Assembly: GCA_965198715.1 (NCBI GenBank)
Contig: CBDAPV010000002.1
Location: 1,798,001-1,862,000 of the forward strand
DNA: 64,000 nt
Reading direction: 5' to 3'
Source of the DNA: RH-AL1 sp965198715
Lineage (GTDB): Bacteria; Pseudomonadota; Alphaproteobacteria; Rhizobiales; Beijerinckiaceae
Positions 16,492-25,499 of the stretch are shown here, in pieces. Each line of letters starts with the position of its first letter. The first letter of the stretch is position 1. The notes under the pieces are model-generated. The model was given only the letters and a program-made list of their open reading frames with translations, made no database searches and was not told where the DNA came from. A program made the position numbers and the translations under genes.

Positions 16492-17460
16492 TCAACCCAG
16501 CGCCCGCAGGTGCCGGTACACGATCAGCCGGGACACGACGCCGGTGAGCACCGCGATGGCGCCGGCTATCACCACGATGACGACGTAGCCCTTGAGGTGC
16601 AGCCCGAAGCTGCCGAACAGCGCCTCGACCTGCTCGCCGGCCGCGCTGGTGCGCCAACGGCCGAGCAGCACACCGCCCAGCAAAAAGAAGAGGATCGCGG
16701 CGCCGCCACCGATGGCGCCGCCGCGCAGCCCAAGCCGCAGGAAGTGCTTTTGGAACTGCTGCGAGATGAAGCTGTCCGCCGCGCCGACGAAATGCAGCAC
16801 CTCGATGATCTCCCTGGCTCCGGCCATGGCGCCGCGCGTGGCAAAGGCCACGGCGAACAGCATGGCGGTGAGCACCAGCCCGAAGACAACGATCCCGACC
16901 ATGACGGTCGCGTTGGCCATCGAGGCCAGCCGGGCTTGCCAGACGCGATGATCGTCGAGGGTGGCACCGGGCACCTTGCTCTCCAGCGCCGCGCGCAGCT
17001 TGCCCGAATCGAGGGTGTCGCCGGGGCCGAGCTTCACCACCACGAGGCGCGGCACCGGCAGGTCGCCGAGGTCGAGCCCGGCGCCGAGCCAGGGCTGCAG
17101 CAGCTTTTCGCTCTCGACCTTGGAATAGGGATCGACGGCGGCGACACCGCGCGCGGCGCGGGCGATGGCGGTCGCCTCGCCGACCGCTGCGTCGAGGTCG
17201 CGCCCCGGCGTCGGCCGGACCTGGATCGTCATCTCGCGACCGACATCGCCCTGCCAGTCGCTCGACGCGTCGGCGACGAGAATCGCGAGGCCCGCCGTCA
17301 GGGCGGCGAGGAAGGTCATGATGGCGATGACCGTCACCAGGGCGCGCCCGGCGATCGTGTCGGCCGGGACCAGCGGCATGTCGCGCCTCAGCGGCCGTCC
17401 CGCGGCGTCCGTCGGCTTGGCCTTGCGCGCCGGCGCGGCCTGCTCGGTCACCGTAACCAT
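16492..17460 (-). CDS. ftsX: cell division protein FtsX
   Basis: Membrane subunit of the FtsEX ABC-like complex, which couples ATP hydrolysis at the septum to peptidoglycan hydrolase activation. The 322 residues show four transmembrane helices: one near residue 45, then a periplasmic domain of about 130 residues, then three at about 190, 240 and 290. A conserved cytoplasmic stretch, REIIEVLHFVGAADSFI, lies between helices 2 and 3. The N-terminus is long and basic. The gene follows ftsE by 31 bases. No plsC gene follows; the next gene is a lytic transglycosylase. Confidence 0.92.
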   Translation of the reverse strand: MVTVTEQAAPARKAKPTDAAGRPLRRDMPLVPADTIAGRALVTVIAIMTFLAALTAGLAILVADASSDWQGDVGREMTIQVRPTPGRDLDAAVGEATAIARAARGVAAVDPYSKVESEKLLQPWLGAGLDLGDLPVPRLVVVKLGPGDTLDSGKLRAALESKVPGATLDDHRVWQARLASMANATVMVGIVVFGLVLTAMLFAVAFATRGAMAGAREIIEVLHFVGAADSFISQQFQKHFLRLGLRGGAIGGGAAILFFLLGGVLLGRWRTSAAGEQVEALFGSFGLHLKGYVVIVVIAGAIAVLTGVVSRLIVYRHLRALG

Positions 17461-17491
17461 GCGCAGCTCTTCTTCTCCGTGCGCATCGACC

Positions 17492-18154
17492 TCACTCGAA
17501 GATGTGCAGCCGGCTGTCGCCGAGCACCAGGCGCCGCGCGCCGTCGAACTGGTCCATTAGCCCGAGGTCGTGCGTCGCGATCACCACGGACGTACCCGAT
17601 TTGTGGAGCTCCATGAAGAGCCGCAGCAGCCGGCGCGCCAGCGTTGGATCGACGTTGCCGGTCGGCTCGTCGGCGAGCAGCAGCTCGGGGCGCACGATCA
17701 GCGCGCGGGCGATGGCGGCGCGCTGCTTCTCGCCGCCCGAGAGCACGGCCGGCAGCGCGTGCATGCGCTCGCCCAGGCCCACCCAGCCGAGCAGCTCGAC
17801 CACTTCGGCGCGATAGCCCGCCTCGTCGCGGCCCTGGACGCGGAGCGGCAGCGCCACGTTCTCATAGGTGGTGAGATGGTCGAGCAGGCGGAACTCCTGG
17901 AACACCACGCCGATGCGGCGACGCAGCGCCGTCACGGCATCCTTGTCGAGGCTCGAGACGTCGCGGCCGAAGAGGCTGATCATGCCGCGCGTCGGCTTGA
18001 GGGTGAACAGGATCAGCTTCAGCAGCGTGGTCTTGCCGGCACCGGAGGGGCCTGTGAGAAACTGGAAGCTCTGCGGCTCGATGCGGAAGGTGATGTCGCG
18101 CAGCGTCTCCGCACCCATCCCGTAGCGTAACCCAACGTTCTCGAAAGTGACCAA
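17492..18154 (-). CDS. ftsE: cell division ATP-binding protein FtsE
   Basis: ATPase of FtsEX. Walker A GPSGAGKT is at residues 35-42, the Q-loop in VVFQEF, the signature LSGGEKQR at 138-145, Walker B LLLADEP at 158-164, and the H-loop in VVIATHD. The TTG start at 18154 is preferred: it gives MVTFENVGLRYG, which aligns with other FtsE N-termini, and CGGAG lies six bases upstream. ATG 18184 would add ten residues with no ribosome-binding site. A perfect CtrA-type site lies 40-55 bases upstream, in the region shared with the divergent zinc-ribbon gene. Confidence 0.93.
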   Translation of the reverse strand: MVTFENVGLRYGMGAETLRDITFRIEPQSFQFLTGPSGAGKTTLLKLILFTLKPTRGMISLFGRDVSSLDKDAVTALRRRIGVVFQEFRLLDHLTTYENVALPLRVQGRDEAGYRAEVVELLGWVGLGERMHALPAVLSGGEKQRAAIARALIVRPELLLADEPTGNVDPTLARRLLRLFMELHKSGTSVVIATHDLGLMDQFDGARRLVLGDSRLHIFE

Positions 18155-18193
18155 GCGGCGCTCCGACCTTCCCGCCCCAACCATCGCTTTGTG

Positions 18194-18209
18194 GTTAAGG
18201 TGGCCTTAA
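18194..18209 (-). promoter_or_regulatory. perfect CtrA consensus site between ftsE and the zinc-ribbon gene
   Basis: On the minus strand: TTAA-GGCCACC-TTAAC, an exact match to the CtrA full site. On the plus strand it also reads TTAA-N7-TTAA because the site is symmetric. It lies 40 bases from the ftsE TTG and 45 bases from the start of the divergent gene at 18254, so it could control both. Confidence 0.7.
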
Positions 18210-18253
18210 ACATAGCGCGCCAGCGTAGCCCGGACCCACCTAGCGCGGCTCCC

Positions 18254-18880
18254 ATGCTCGTCGACTGTCCAGATTGTACCCGAACCTACCATGTCAGGAG
18301 CGCCGATCTCGGCCGCGGGCGGACGCTCGTCTGTCCGCACTGCGACGCCCACTGGTTCCAGGAAATCGGCGACGCCAAGGCCGCCGATTGGGATCTCGAA
18401 GTTGCCGGCGTTAGCGCGTGCGCATCGTCGCGGCTCGATGAAGCGCCGGCTGTGGTGCGTCGCCCGCGCCTGCCGCGTCCGGTGCTCGTCGTCGCGGCGA
18501 TCGCGCTGACGTGCCTCGGCTTCGTCGCGCTGGTCGTCGGCCGCGTGGCGGTCGTGCGCGCCGTGCCGCGCGCCGCCGCGATCTACGCCATGGCGGGGAT
18601 GCCGGTAAATGTCGTCGGGCTCGCCTTCTCCCGCGTTTCACCCGAGCGTCTCGCCTCCAGCGACGTGACGATCCGCGGCACCCTGCGCAACATCGTCGGC
18701 CGCAGGATAGCCGTGCCGCGCCTGGCCTTCGAAGTGCGCGACGCTACCGGCGCGGCGCTCGTCGCCTGGAGCGAAACGATACCGACCGCCACCCTCGCGG
18801 CCGGCCGCGAGCTTGCCTTCGCCTCGGCACCGCACCGGTTGCCTGCTGAGAGCCGAACTGTCGTCGTGCGCTTCGATTAA
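18254..18880 (+). CDS. MJ0042 zinc-ribbon, single-span membrane protein (DUF3426-like)
   Basis: A 208-residue protein with an N-terminal zinc ribbon (C5-x2-C8 and C27-x2-C30), a cytosolic linker, a transmembrane helix at about residues 77-100, and a C-terminal domain resembling DUF3426. The C-terminal domain carries the TIRGTLRNIVGRRIAVPRLAFEVRD stretch typical of extracytoplasmic beta-sandwich modules. ATG 18254 begins directly at the ribbon (MLVDCPDC). Function unknown. Its placement divergent from ftsE over a shared CtrA site suggests a role linked to division or polarity, by inference only. Confidence 0.82.
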   Translation: MLVDCPDCTRTYHVRSADLGRGRTLVCPHCDAHWFQEIGDAKAADWDLEVAGVSACASSRLDEAPAVVRRPRLPRPVLVVAAIALTCLGFVALVVGRVAVVRAVPRAAAIYAMAGMPVNVVGLAFSRVSPERLASSDVTIRGTLRNIVGRRIAVPRLAFEVRDATGAALVAWSETIPTATLAAGRELAFASAPHRLPAESRTVVVRFD

Positions 18881-18884
18881 GCGA

Positions 18885-18902
18885 AGAACGACTTATCGTT
18901 CT
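18885..18902 (+). terminator. small hairpin between zinc-ribbon gene and chemoreceptor gene
   Basis: AGAACGA pairs with TCGTTCT around a CTTA loop, five bases after the stop. There is no clean T tract, so it may be a weak terminator or an mRNA-end structure. Confidence 0.35.
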
Positions 18903-18917
18903 CTTAAGAGCTTTGAG

Positions 18918-21077
18918 ATGGGGTTTTTGTCGCTCAAACAAGGAATGCCTAACTTGTCGGCAGCCAAGCCCGCGCGCGTTTCGAAGGCGAAGACAAGGGG
19001 TCCCGCGCGTGTCTGGCGGATTACCGTCGCGTTCAAGCTCACGGCGGTCGTTTGCCTCTGCATGCTGGCGACGATCGGCGCGACATACGCCTTCTACGGG
19101 CACCAGGCACACCTCGAGGCTAACCTGAAGGCGCGCTCGCTGGCCTTGGACGCGACGAACACCATCGTCGAGCGGGTCCGCAGCGAGTTCTCCCAGTCCT
19201 TTCGGATGGTCACAAGCACCAACGAGGTCTTAACGGCGCTGTGGCTCGCGGACAAGCGGGACCGCTCGACCACGAACGTGCTCATCAAGCAGATGCTCAG
19301 CACCGATCCCGACCGGTTCGGCGCCTGGACGGTCTGGAAGCCCGACGCATTCGACGGCCGCGACGCGACCTTCGCCGGCAAGCCGGGCTCGGACGCGACG
19401 GGGCGGTACCTCACCTACTGGCACCAGAACGGCATGGAGATCACGCTCGACGCGCTGCGCGGCAGCGACGACGAGGACAATGCCGTCGTCAAGGTGCCTT
19501 TGAGTGCCGCCACGGCCTATCTCAGCGAACCCTATTTCATTCAGAGCAATGATCGGCGGATCGCGACGGTCTCCTATGCCGAGCCGATCGTCGGCGACGA
19601 CGGGGTGCTAGGCGTAATCGGCATCGACATCGCGCTGACGCCGTTGCGCGATACGATTTCCGGACTGGCGCTGCCCAAGGGTACCAACGTGCTCCTCGTC
19701 TCGCACGCAGGCACGGTGGTCGCGGCCACGGACGCCAGCTTGCTCGACAGGCCACTCGCGCTGGCCCGGCCCGACCTTACGGCTTCGTTCCACGATCTGG
19801 TCGCGCGAAAAAGCGGCGTCCCTGACGTCGCTGCGCCGGCCGCCACGGTGCGGTCCCTCGACGAGGTTACGGTCAACGGTCTCAAAGATCCCTGGTACGT
19901 GGTCTGCGACGTGCCCGTGGCGACCTTCGCCGTCGATGCCGCGCAGCAGCAGAGCCCGCTGGTCTTCGCCACGATCGGCGTGCTTCTCACCATGATGGTC
20001 CTGATCCTGCTCGCGGTACGGATGATCGTCGCGCAGCCCCTGGCCCGCATCGAACGCTTCATTCGCACGCTGCGCGAGCCGGCCGGCGCAACGCGGTGCC
20101 CTGGTGCGGAGAGAGGCGACGAGATCGGCGCCATTGCTGGATCGCTGACGGCACTCAAGCAGGCCGAGAGCGAGATCGTGCGCATGCGCGAAGAAGAGGC
20201 CGTCAGCTCGGAGCGCTACGCCGGCAGGCGGCGGGCGGAGCTTCATGCGCTCGCCGAGCGTCTCTCGCGCACGGTGCAGTCAGTGGCCACCACGCTGGAG
20301 CAGGCCTCGCGCACGATGATGTGCCGCGCGCAGACCGTTGCCGCGACCGCCGTCTCCTCCGCCGATCGGACCCGGGCCATTGCCGAGGCCTCGAACGGGG
20401 CCGAGGCGGGCATCGCCGCCGTCGATAACGCCTCGATCGCTCTGCGTAAGGCGATCGAGGCGATCTCCCAGGATCTCACGCAGAGCCAGCGCATCGCCGC
20501 CGAGGCCTCTCGCCGCGCCGCCGATTCGAGCTTGGTGACCGAGGTGCTGGCGAGCCGGGCCGCCCGCATCGGCGAAATCGTCGCGCTGATCAACGCCATC
20601 GCGCGACAGACGAACCTCCTGGCGCTCAACGCCACCATCGAGGCGGCACGCGCGGGTGAGGCGGGCCGCGGCTTCGCCGTAGTGGCGCAGGAGGTCAAGG
20701 CGCTGGCCAGCCAGACCGCCGAGGCTACCAGCGACATCGACGCGCAGATCTGCGCGATGCAGGACGCCGCGACGGAGGCGGCCGCCACCCTGCGGACGAT
20801 CGGTGGCACGGTGGGAGACCTGGACGCGCTCGCCGGCTCCATCGTCTCGGCGGTGCTTTCGCAAACCGAGGCTACGACGCGCATCGGCCGGTCGGTCGCC
20901 GAAGCGGTGGCGGCGTCACGGCGCGTCGGCGCGGCCGTCGCCGGCGTCGACGAGGCCACGGCGCAGACCGGAGACGCCGCCGCCGACATGCTGATCGAGA
21001 CAGCCCGCCTCACCGAGGAGAGCGCCCGGCTGAACGACGAGGTGTTGGACGTGATCGAATGGATCCGCGCCGCGTAG
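18918..21077 (+). CDS. methyl-accepting chemotaxis protein with dCache-type sensor
   Basis: Transmembrane chemoreceptor of 719 residues. The order is a short basic cytosolic N-terminus, TM1 (about residues 35-58), a periplasmic double-Cache domain of about 270 residues with a GIDIALTPLRD element, TM2 (about residues 345-375) and a HAMP-like linker. The signalling hairpin tip lies around residue 566: IARQTNLLALNATIEAARAGEAGRGFAVVAQEVK is present in full, so it can contact CheA/CheW. No che genes occur in the window. ATG 18918 is taken as start; ATG 18945 is possible. A frame extends to 18813 but overlaps the previous gene. Confidence 0.9.
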   Translation: MGFLSLKQGMPNLSAAKPARVSKAKTRGPARVWRITVAFKLTAVVCLCMLATIGATYAFYGHQAHLEANLKARSLALDATNTIVERVRSEFSQSFRMVTSTNEVLTALWLADKRDRSTTNVLIKQMLSTDPDRFGAWTVWKPDAFDGRDATFAGKPGSDATGRYLTYWHQNGMEITLDALRGSDDEDNAVVKVPLSAATAYLSEPYFIQSNDRRIATVSYAEPIVGDDGVLGVIGIDIALTPLRDTISGLALPKGTNVLLVSHAGTVVAATDASLLDRPLALARPDLTASFHDLVARKSGVPDVAAPAATVRSLDEVTVNGLKDPWYVVCDVPVATFAVDAAQQQSPLVFATIGVLLTMMVLILLAVRMIVAQPLARIERFIRTLREPAGATRCPGAERGDEIGAIAGSLTALKQAESEIVRMREEEAVSSERYAGRRRAELHALAERLSRTVQSVATTLEQASRTMMCRAQTVAATAVSSADRTRAIAEASNGAEAGIAAVDNASIALRKAIEAISQDLTQSQRIAAEASRRAADSSLVTEVLASRAARIGEIVALINAIARQTNLLALNATIEAARAGEAGRGFAVVAQEVKALASQTAEATSDIDAQICAMQDAATEAAATLRTIGGTVGDLDALAGSIVSAVLSQTEATTRIGRSVAEAVAASRRVGAAVAGVDEATAQTGDAAADMLIETARLTEESARLNDEVLDVIEWIRAA

Positions 21078-21201
21078 CCTCCGCGGCCTCCTCCCGCGGC
21101 GAAAACACCACACCGCACTCCATAGCGACCGCCGCTATCCACAGGTTCAGCTAAGCTTGCCGCGGCTAATTCTCAAACCCTCACACCGTCGCTAGATTGC
21201 A

Positions 21202-23814
21202 ATGATTCGGGGCGACGGACTGGGGCGGTGGATGCGCGGACGGCCGAGGAGTGCCGTGTACACGTGTGCGTACCACGCCGCCCGCCCCCTCTCGACGGCA
21301 CCGTCGTGGTTGGCGGGACCGCGCGCGCTGGTGCCGGCGATTTCTGCGGCGGCCATCGTGCTTCCGCAGATTGCCGACGCGCAGGGCCGGCTCTCCACGC
21401 TTGAGAACATGCACGGCGGCAACGACGCGCTGTTCACCTCGCTGGTCCTCGGCCTAGTGCTGTTCTCCACGGTGGTCGCCTTGCTCCACATGGCCGGGCG
21501 CCGGAAGATGCAGGGACGCGAGGCGGCGCTGCTCGCCGAGTTGAACCATACCCGCGCCAGGCTCGACCGCACCGAGACGTTCCTCGCCGCCGAGTTGCAG
21601 ATCGTGATCGCCTGGGGGCTGCGTTCTAACGAACCCGAGATCGCCGGCGATACCAGCCTCGTCACCGATGTCCCGATCGCGCGCCACGTGCTCGGCTTCG
21701 CCTCCTGGCTGCCGCCCGACCAGGCGCAGGCGCTGGAGCGCTGCGTGACGCAGCTGCGCGAGCGCGGCGAAGCCTTTCGCATGGCGGTGACGAGCCTGGC
21801 CGGCCGTCATCTCGAAACCGAAGGTCGCGCCGTCGCCGGCTGCGCCGTGATGCGCATCCGCGACGTCGCCGGAGACCGCCTGGAGGTCGTGCGGCTGCGC
21901 GAGAGCCAGAAGCGGATCTCCGCCGACCTCGACGCCACGCGAGCGATGCTCGACGCGGTGTCGTGCCCGTCCTGGACACGCGACCATCTCGGCCGGCTGA
22001 GCTGGGTCAACGCCGCCTACGTCAAGGCGGTGGAGGCGACCGACCGGCAGGACGCGCTGCTGCGCGCCACGGAGCTCCTTGAGAGCCCGGCGCGCGACGC
22101 CGCCGCGGCGCACCGCGCCCAGAGGCAAATTTTCCGCGACCGCGCCGCCGCCGTCGTCGCCGGCTGGCGCCGCAGCCTCGACATCGTCGAGGTGCCGGCC
22201 GACGACCGCAGCGTCGGCATCGCCTTCGACGTCTCCGAACTGGAAGCGGCGCGCGTCGACCTGCAGCAGATGATGAAGGCGCACGCGCGCACGCTCGACC
22301 AGCTCTCCACCGCCGTGGCCATCTTCGACCGGCGCAAACAGCTCATCTTCCACAACTCGGCCTACCGGCAGCTGTGGTCTTTGGACCAGGGCTTCCTCGA
22401 CGGCGGCCCCAGCGAATCCGAGATCCTCGACCGGCTGCGGGCACGCCGCATGCTGCCCGAGCAGGCCGACTTCCGCGGCTGGAAGGAAGCGCATCTCGCC
22501 GGCTACCAGTCGCCCGAGACCAGCGAGCAAGTCTGGTACCTGCCCGACGGCCGCACCCTGCGCGCCGTGATCAATCCCAACCCGCAGAGCGGCGTCACCT
22601 ACCTGTTCGACGACGTCACGGCTCACCGCCATCTCGAATCGCAGTTCAACGCGCAGACGCGGGTGCAGCGCGAGACGCTCGACACGTTGAAGGAGGGCGT
22701 CGCGGTGTTCGGCACCGACGGGCGGCTCAAGCTCTCCAATGCCGCCTTCGGCGAGTTCTGGCGCCTTTCGCAAGGCGATCTCGACGCCAAGCCCCACATC
22801 GACAAGGTCGCCGCGCTCTGCGCCCGCATGGCGCCGGATCCGGAGAGCTGGAACGCGCTGCGCACCGCCGTCGCCGGCCTGCACGATCAGCGCACCTCGC
22901 TTGATCGCCGGCTCGCCTGCCGCGACGGCTCGATCGTCGATTGCACGGCAGCGCCACTGCCGGACGGCGCCACGCTGCTGACCTTCACCGACACGACCGC
23001 CAGCGTGAACGTCGAGCGCGCATTGACCGAACGCAACGAGGCCCTGCTCGCCACCGAGAAGCTGCGCAACGACTTTGTGCACCACTTCTCCTACGAGCTA
23101 CGCTCGCCGCTGACCAACATCATCGGCTTCTCGCAGATGCTCGGCAACGGCTCGGTGGGGCCGCTCAACCCCAAGCAGACCGAGTACGTCTCCTACGTCA
23201 TGAAGTCGTCGGCGGCGCTGCACGCGATCATCAACGACATCCTCGATCTCGCGACGATCGATACCGGCGCGCTCGAACTCAACCTGCGCACCATCGACAT
23301 CATGGAGACGATCCGCGCCGCCGCCGAAGGCGTTCAGGACCGGCTTGTGGACGCCTCGCTCAACCTGCAGATCGTCGCCCTACCCGACGTCGGCAGCTTC
23401 GACGCCGACGCCAAGCGCATCCGCCAGATCCTGTTCAACCTGCTCTCCAACGGGATCGGCTTCTCGGCGCCAGGACAGACCGTGACCCTGGCGGCGCTGC
23501 GCCGCGGTGACGAGATCGTGTTCAAGGTCTCCGACCAGGGCCGCGGCATTCCCGCCGACGTCATCGGCCACGTCTTTGATCGCTTCCACTCGAACACGGT
23601 GGGCGCACGTCACCGCGGCGTCGGGCTCGGCCTCTCCATCGTGAAGAGCTTCGTCGAGCTGCACGGCGGGCGCGTGCTCATCGACTCCTCACCGGGCCTC
23701 GGCACCACTGCGACTTGCATCTTTCCGGCGAGCCATGGAAAGACTCGCACGGAGGGGCGAAGCGTGAAAGGTCTGGCAGAGGATGGCGCGAACGGGAGCA
23801 CCGGCAGTGCTTGA
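21202..23814 (+). CDS. divL: DivL-type tyrosine kinase-like sensor (cell-cycle regulator)
   Basis: Membrane histidine-kinase homologue of 870 residues: signal-like N-terminus, one transmembrane helix at about 77-98, several PAS domains (about 240-560), then a dimerisation helix and an intact HATPase with NLLSNGIGFS, DQGRGIP and GVGLGLSIV. The H-box reads HHFSYELRSPL: Tyr631 takes the place of the phosphorylated His, the diagnostic feature of DivL. In Caulobacter DivL acts with DivK and CckA to set CtrA activity at the cell pole. Its location directly before tsaE also fits divL. GANTC (21204-21208) overlaps the start codon. MIRGDG at ATG 21202 is used; ATG 21232 is an alternative. Confidence 0.85.
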   Translation: MIRGDGLGRWMRGRPRSAVYTCAYHAARPLSTAPSWLAGPRALVPAISAAAIVLPQIADAQGRLSTLENMHGGNDALFTSLVLGLVLFSTVVALLHMAGRRKMQGREAALLAELNHTRARLDRTETFLAAELQIVIAWGLRSNEPEIAGDTSLVTDVPIARHVLGFASWLPPDQAQALERCVTQLRERGEAFRMAVTSLAGRHLETEGRAVAGCAVMRIRDVAGDRLEVVRLRESQKRISADLDATRAMLDAVSCPSWTRDHLGRLSWVNAAYVKAVEATDRQDALLRATELLESPARDAAAAHRAQRQIFRDRAAAVVAGWRRSLDIVEVPADDRSVGIAFDVSELEAARVDLQQMMKAHARTLDQLSTAVAIFDRRKQLIFHNSAYRQLWSLDQGFLDGGPSESEILDRLRARRMLPEQADFRGWKEAHLAGYQSPETSEQVWYLPDGRTLRAVINPNPQSGVTYLFDDVTAHRHLESQFNAQTRVQRETLDTLKEGVAVFGTDGRLKLSNAAFGEFWRLSQGDLDAKPHIDKVAALCARMAPDPESWNALRTAVAGLHDQRTSLDRRLACRDGSIVDCTAAPLPDGATLLTFTDTTASVNVERALTERNEALLATEKLRNDFVHHFSYELRSPLTNIIGFSQMLGNGSVGPLNPKQTEYVSYVMKSSAALHAIINDILDLATIDTGALELNLRTIDIMETIRAAAEGVQDRLVDASLNLQIVALPDVGSFDADAKRIRQILFNLLSNGIGFSAPGQTVTLAALRRGDEIVFKVSDQGRGIPADVIGHVFDRFHSNTVGARHRGVGLGLSIVKSFVELHGGRVLIDSSPGLGTTATCIFPASHGKTRTEGRSVKGLAEDGANGSTGSA

Positions 23815-23830
23815 ACGCCCTTTGCCCGTG

Positions 23831-23914
23831 AGCGCAGGATCTCGGAGCGCAGGATCTCGGAGCGCAGGATCTCGGAGCGCCGGATCTCGGAGCGCCGGAT
23901 CTCGGAGCGCCGGA
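23831..23914 (+). repeat. 15-bp tandem repeat, 5.6 copies, between divL and tsaE
   Basis: Unit AGCGCAGGATCTCGG in three copies, then AGCGCCGGATCTCGG in two copies and a partial sixth. It fills nearly the whole 102-base gap between the divL stop and the tsaE start. Each unit junction carries CGGAG, and the last one sits nine bases before the tsaE ATG, so the array may supply the ribosome-binding site. Confidence 0.95.
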
Positions 23915-23916
23915 CG

Positions 23917-25488
23917 ATGACCAGCGAGGCCAATCCCGAACGGCATCAAGACTCGGTCTGGCACATCGACCTGCCTGACGAGAGCGCCACCCTATCGCTC
24001 GCCGCCGATATCGCCTCCCTGCTGCAACCCGGAGATCTCGTCACGCTCTCGGGCGAACTGGGCTGCGGCAAGACCACGTTCGCCCGCGCGCTGATCCGCT
24101 CTCTCACCGGCGATCCCAAGCTCGAGGTGCCGAGCCCGACCTTCACGCTGCTGCAGGTTTACGACAGCGTCATCAAGGACGGCGCCAAGTTCCCGATCGT
24201 CCACGCCGACCTGTTCCGCATCAAGCAGCCCTCCGAGCTGGCCGAACTCGGCTGGGACGAGGCGGCGGACGGCGCGCTGGTCATCGTAGAATGGCCCGAG
24301 CGCGCCGGCGGGGGGCTGTCCGGCGATCGGCTCGACATCGCTTTCCACACCGACGCGACCAAGCCGCCGGGATATCGGCTCGGGGCGGTAGTAGGCGTCG
24401 GCGCGTTCGGCCGGCGGCTGGCGCTATCGCGCTCGGTGCGTTCGATCCTCGAGAAGGCCGATTTCGTCGGCGCGCAGCGCACCTTCATGATGGGCGATGC
24501 CTCGACGCGCGCCTACGAGCGCTTGGTGAAGCCCGACGGCACCAAGGCGATCCTGATGATCTCGCCGCCGCGGCCGGACGGGCCGCCGATCCGCTATGGC
24601 AAGCCCTACAGCGCCATCGCCCATCTCGCCGAGGACATCCGCCCCTACTTGGCGATCGACGGCGCGCTGCGCGCGATGGGCTTCTCCGCGCCGGAGATTT
24701 TTGCCCACGAGACCCAGACCGGCCTCGCCATAATCGAGGACCTGGGCTCGGAGCTGCTCGTCCACGACGACGGGATCATCTCCGAGCGCTACGCCGAGGC
24801 GGTCGCGGCGCTGGCCAGGCTCCACGGCCAACCCGCCCCAGACAGCCTGCCCGACGGCGACGGCGGCACCTACGTCGTACCGTCCTACGACGCCGATGCG
24901 CTTCTGATCGAGGTCGAGCTTCTGGCGGAATGGTACGCGCCGCATATCGCCAAAACCATGGTCGCCTCCGGCGCGAAGGCCGGCTTCGTCAATCTTTGGC
25001 GCGAGGCCTTCACCGACGTGCTCGCCGCACCGCCGGTGCTGACTCTGCGCGACTATCATTCGCCCAACCTGATCTGGCTGTCGCAGCGCGAGGGGCTGAG
25101 GCGCGTCGGCATCATCGACTTCCAGGACGCGGTGCTGGGCCACGCCGCCTACGACGTGGCCTCGCTGCTGCAGGATGCCCGCGTGAGCGTGCCGCCGGAG
25201 CTGGAGCTGCGCCTGCTCGGCCTCTACGCCAAGCTGCGGCGCGAGGCCGATCCGGCCTTCGACATGGCCGCCTTCGCCAAGGCCTACGCCATCCTCGGCG
25301 CCCAGCGCGCGACCAAGATCCTCGGGATCTTCGCCCGGCTCGACAAGCGCGATCGCAAACCGCAATACCTCGTTCACCTCCCGCGGCTACAAGCATATCT
25401 GCGCAAGAATCTGGCGCATCCGGCACTGGCGGGGATCAAGTCGTGGGTCGAGCAGAACGTGCCGAGCATCCTGGCGACGCAACCCTGA
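23917..25488 (+). CDS. tsaE: TsaE ATPase fused to AmgK-like anomeric sugar kinase
   Basis: Bifunctional protein of 523 residues. Residues about 15-150 are TsaE, the ATPase of tRNA t6A37 synthesis, with Walker A GELGCGKT (46-53), the PSPTFTL switch and IVEWPER. Residues about 180-510 form an aminoglycoside-phosphotransferase-fold kinase with GDASTRAYERL, a catalytic loop DYHSPN (Asp379-Asn384) and metal motif IIDFQD (Asp401). The second part resembles AmgK, which phosphorylates MurNAc/GlcNAc at the anomeric position, and the next gene is MurU-like, supporting that reading. The fusion is known in Hyphomicrobiales. The kinase half is assigned by motif and context. Confidence 0.88.
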   Translation: MTSEANPERHQDSVWHIDLPDESATLSLAADIASLLQPGDLVTLSGELGCGKTTFARALIRSLTGDPKLEVPSPTFTLLQVYDSVIKDGAKFPIVHADLFRIKQPSELAELGWDEAADGALVIVEWPERAGGGLSGDRLDIAFHTDATKPPGYRLGAVVGVGAFGRRLALSRSVRSILEKADFVGAQRTFMMGDASTRAYERLVKPDGTKAILMISPPRPDGPPIRYGKPYSAIAHLAEDIRPYLAIDGALRAMGFSAPEIFAHETQTGLAIIEDLGSELLVHDDGIISERYAEAVAALARLHGQPAPDSLPDGDGGTYVVPSYDADALLIEVELLAEWYAPHIAKTMVASGAKAGFVNLWREAFTDVLAAPPVLTLRDYHSPNLIWLSQREGLRRVGIIDFQDAVLGHAAYDVASLLQDARVSVPPELELRLLGLYAKLRREADPAFDMAAFAKAYAILGAQRATKILGIFARLDKRDRKPQYLVHLPRLQAYLRKNLAHPALAGIKSWVEQNVPSILATQP

Positions 25489-25499
25489 GGCCGGCGGGC

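Noticed and set aside
21454..23085. Long minus-strand open frame of 543 codons inside divL
   Set aside because: It lies opposite divL, which has clear kinase motifs. The product is rich in Arg, Gly and Val with no family pattern, as expected of the complement of high-GC coding sequence.
23831..23914. Tandem repeats considered as a CRISPR array
   Set aside because: Units are only 15 bases, directly adjacent with no spacers, and no cas genes are near.
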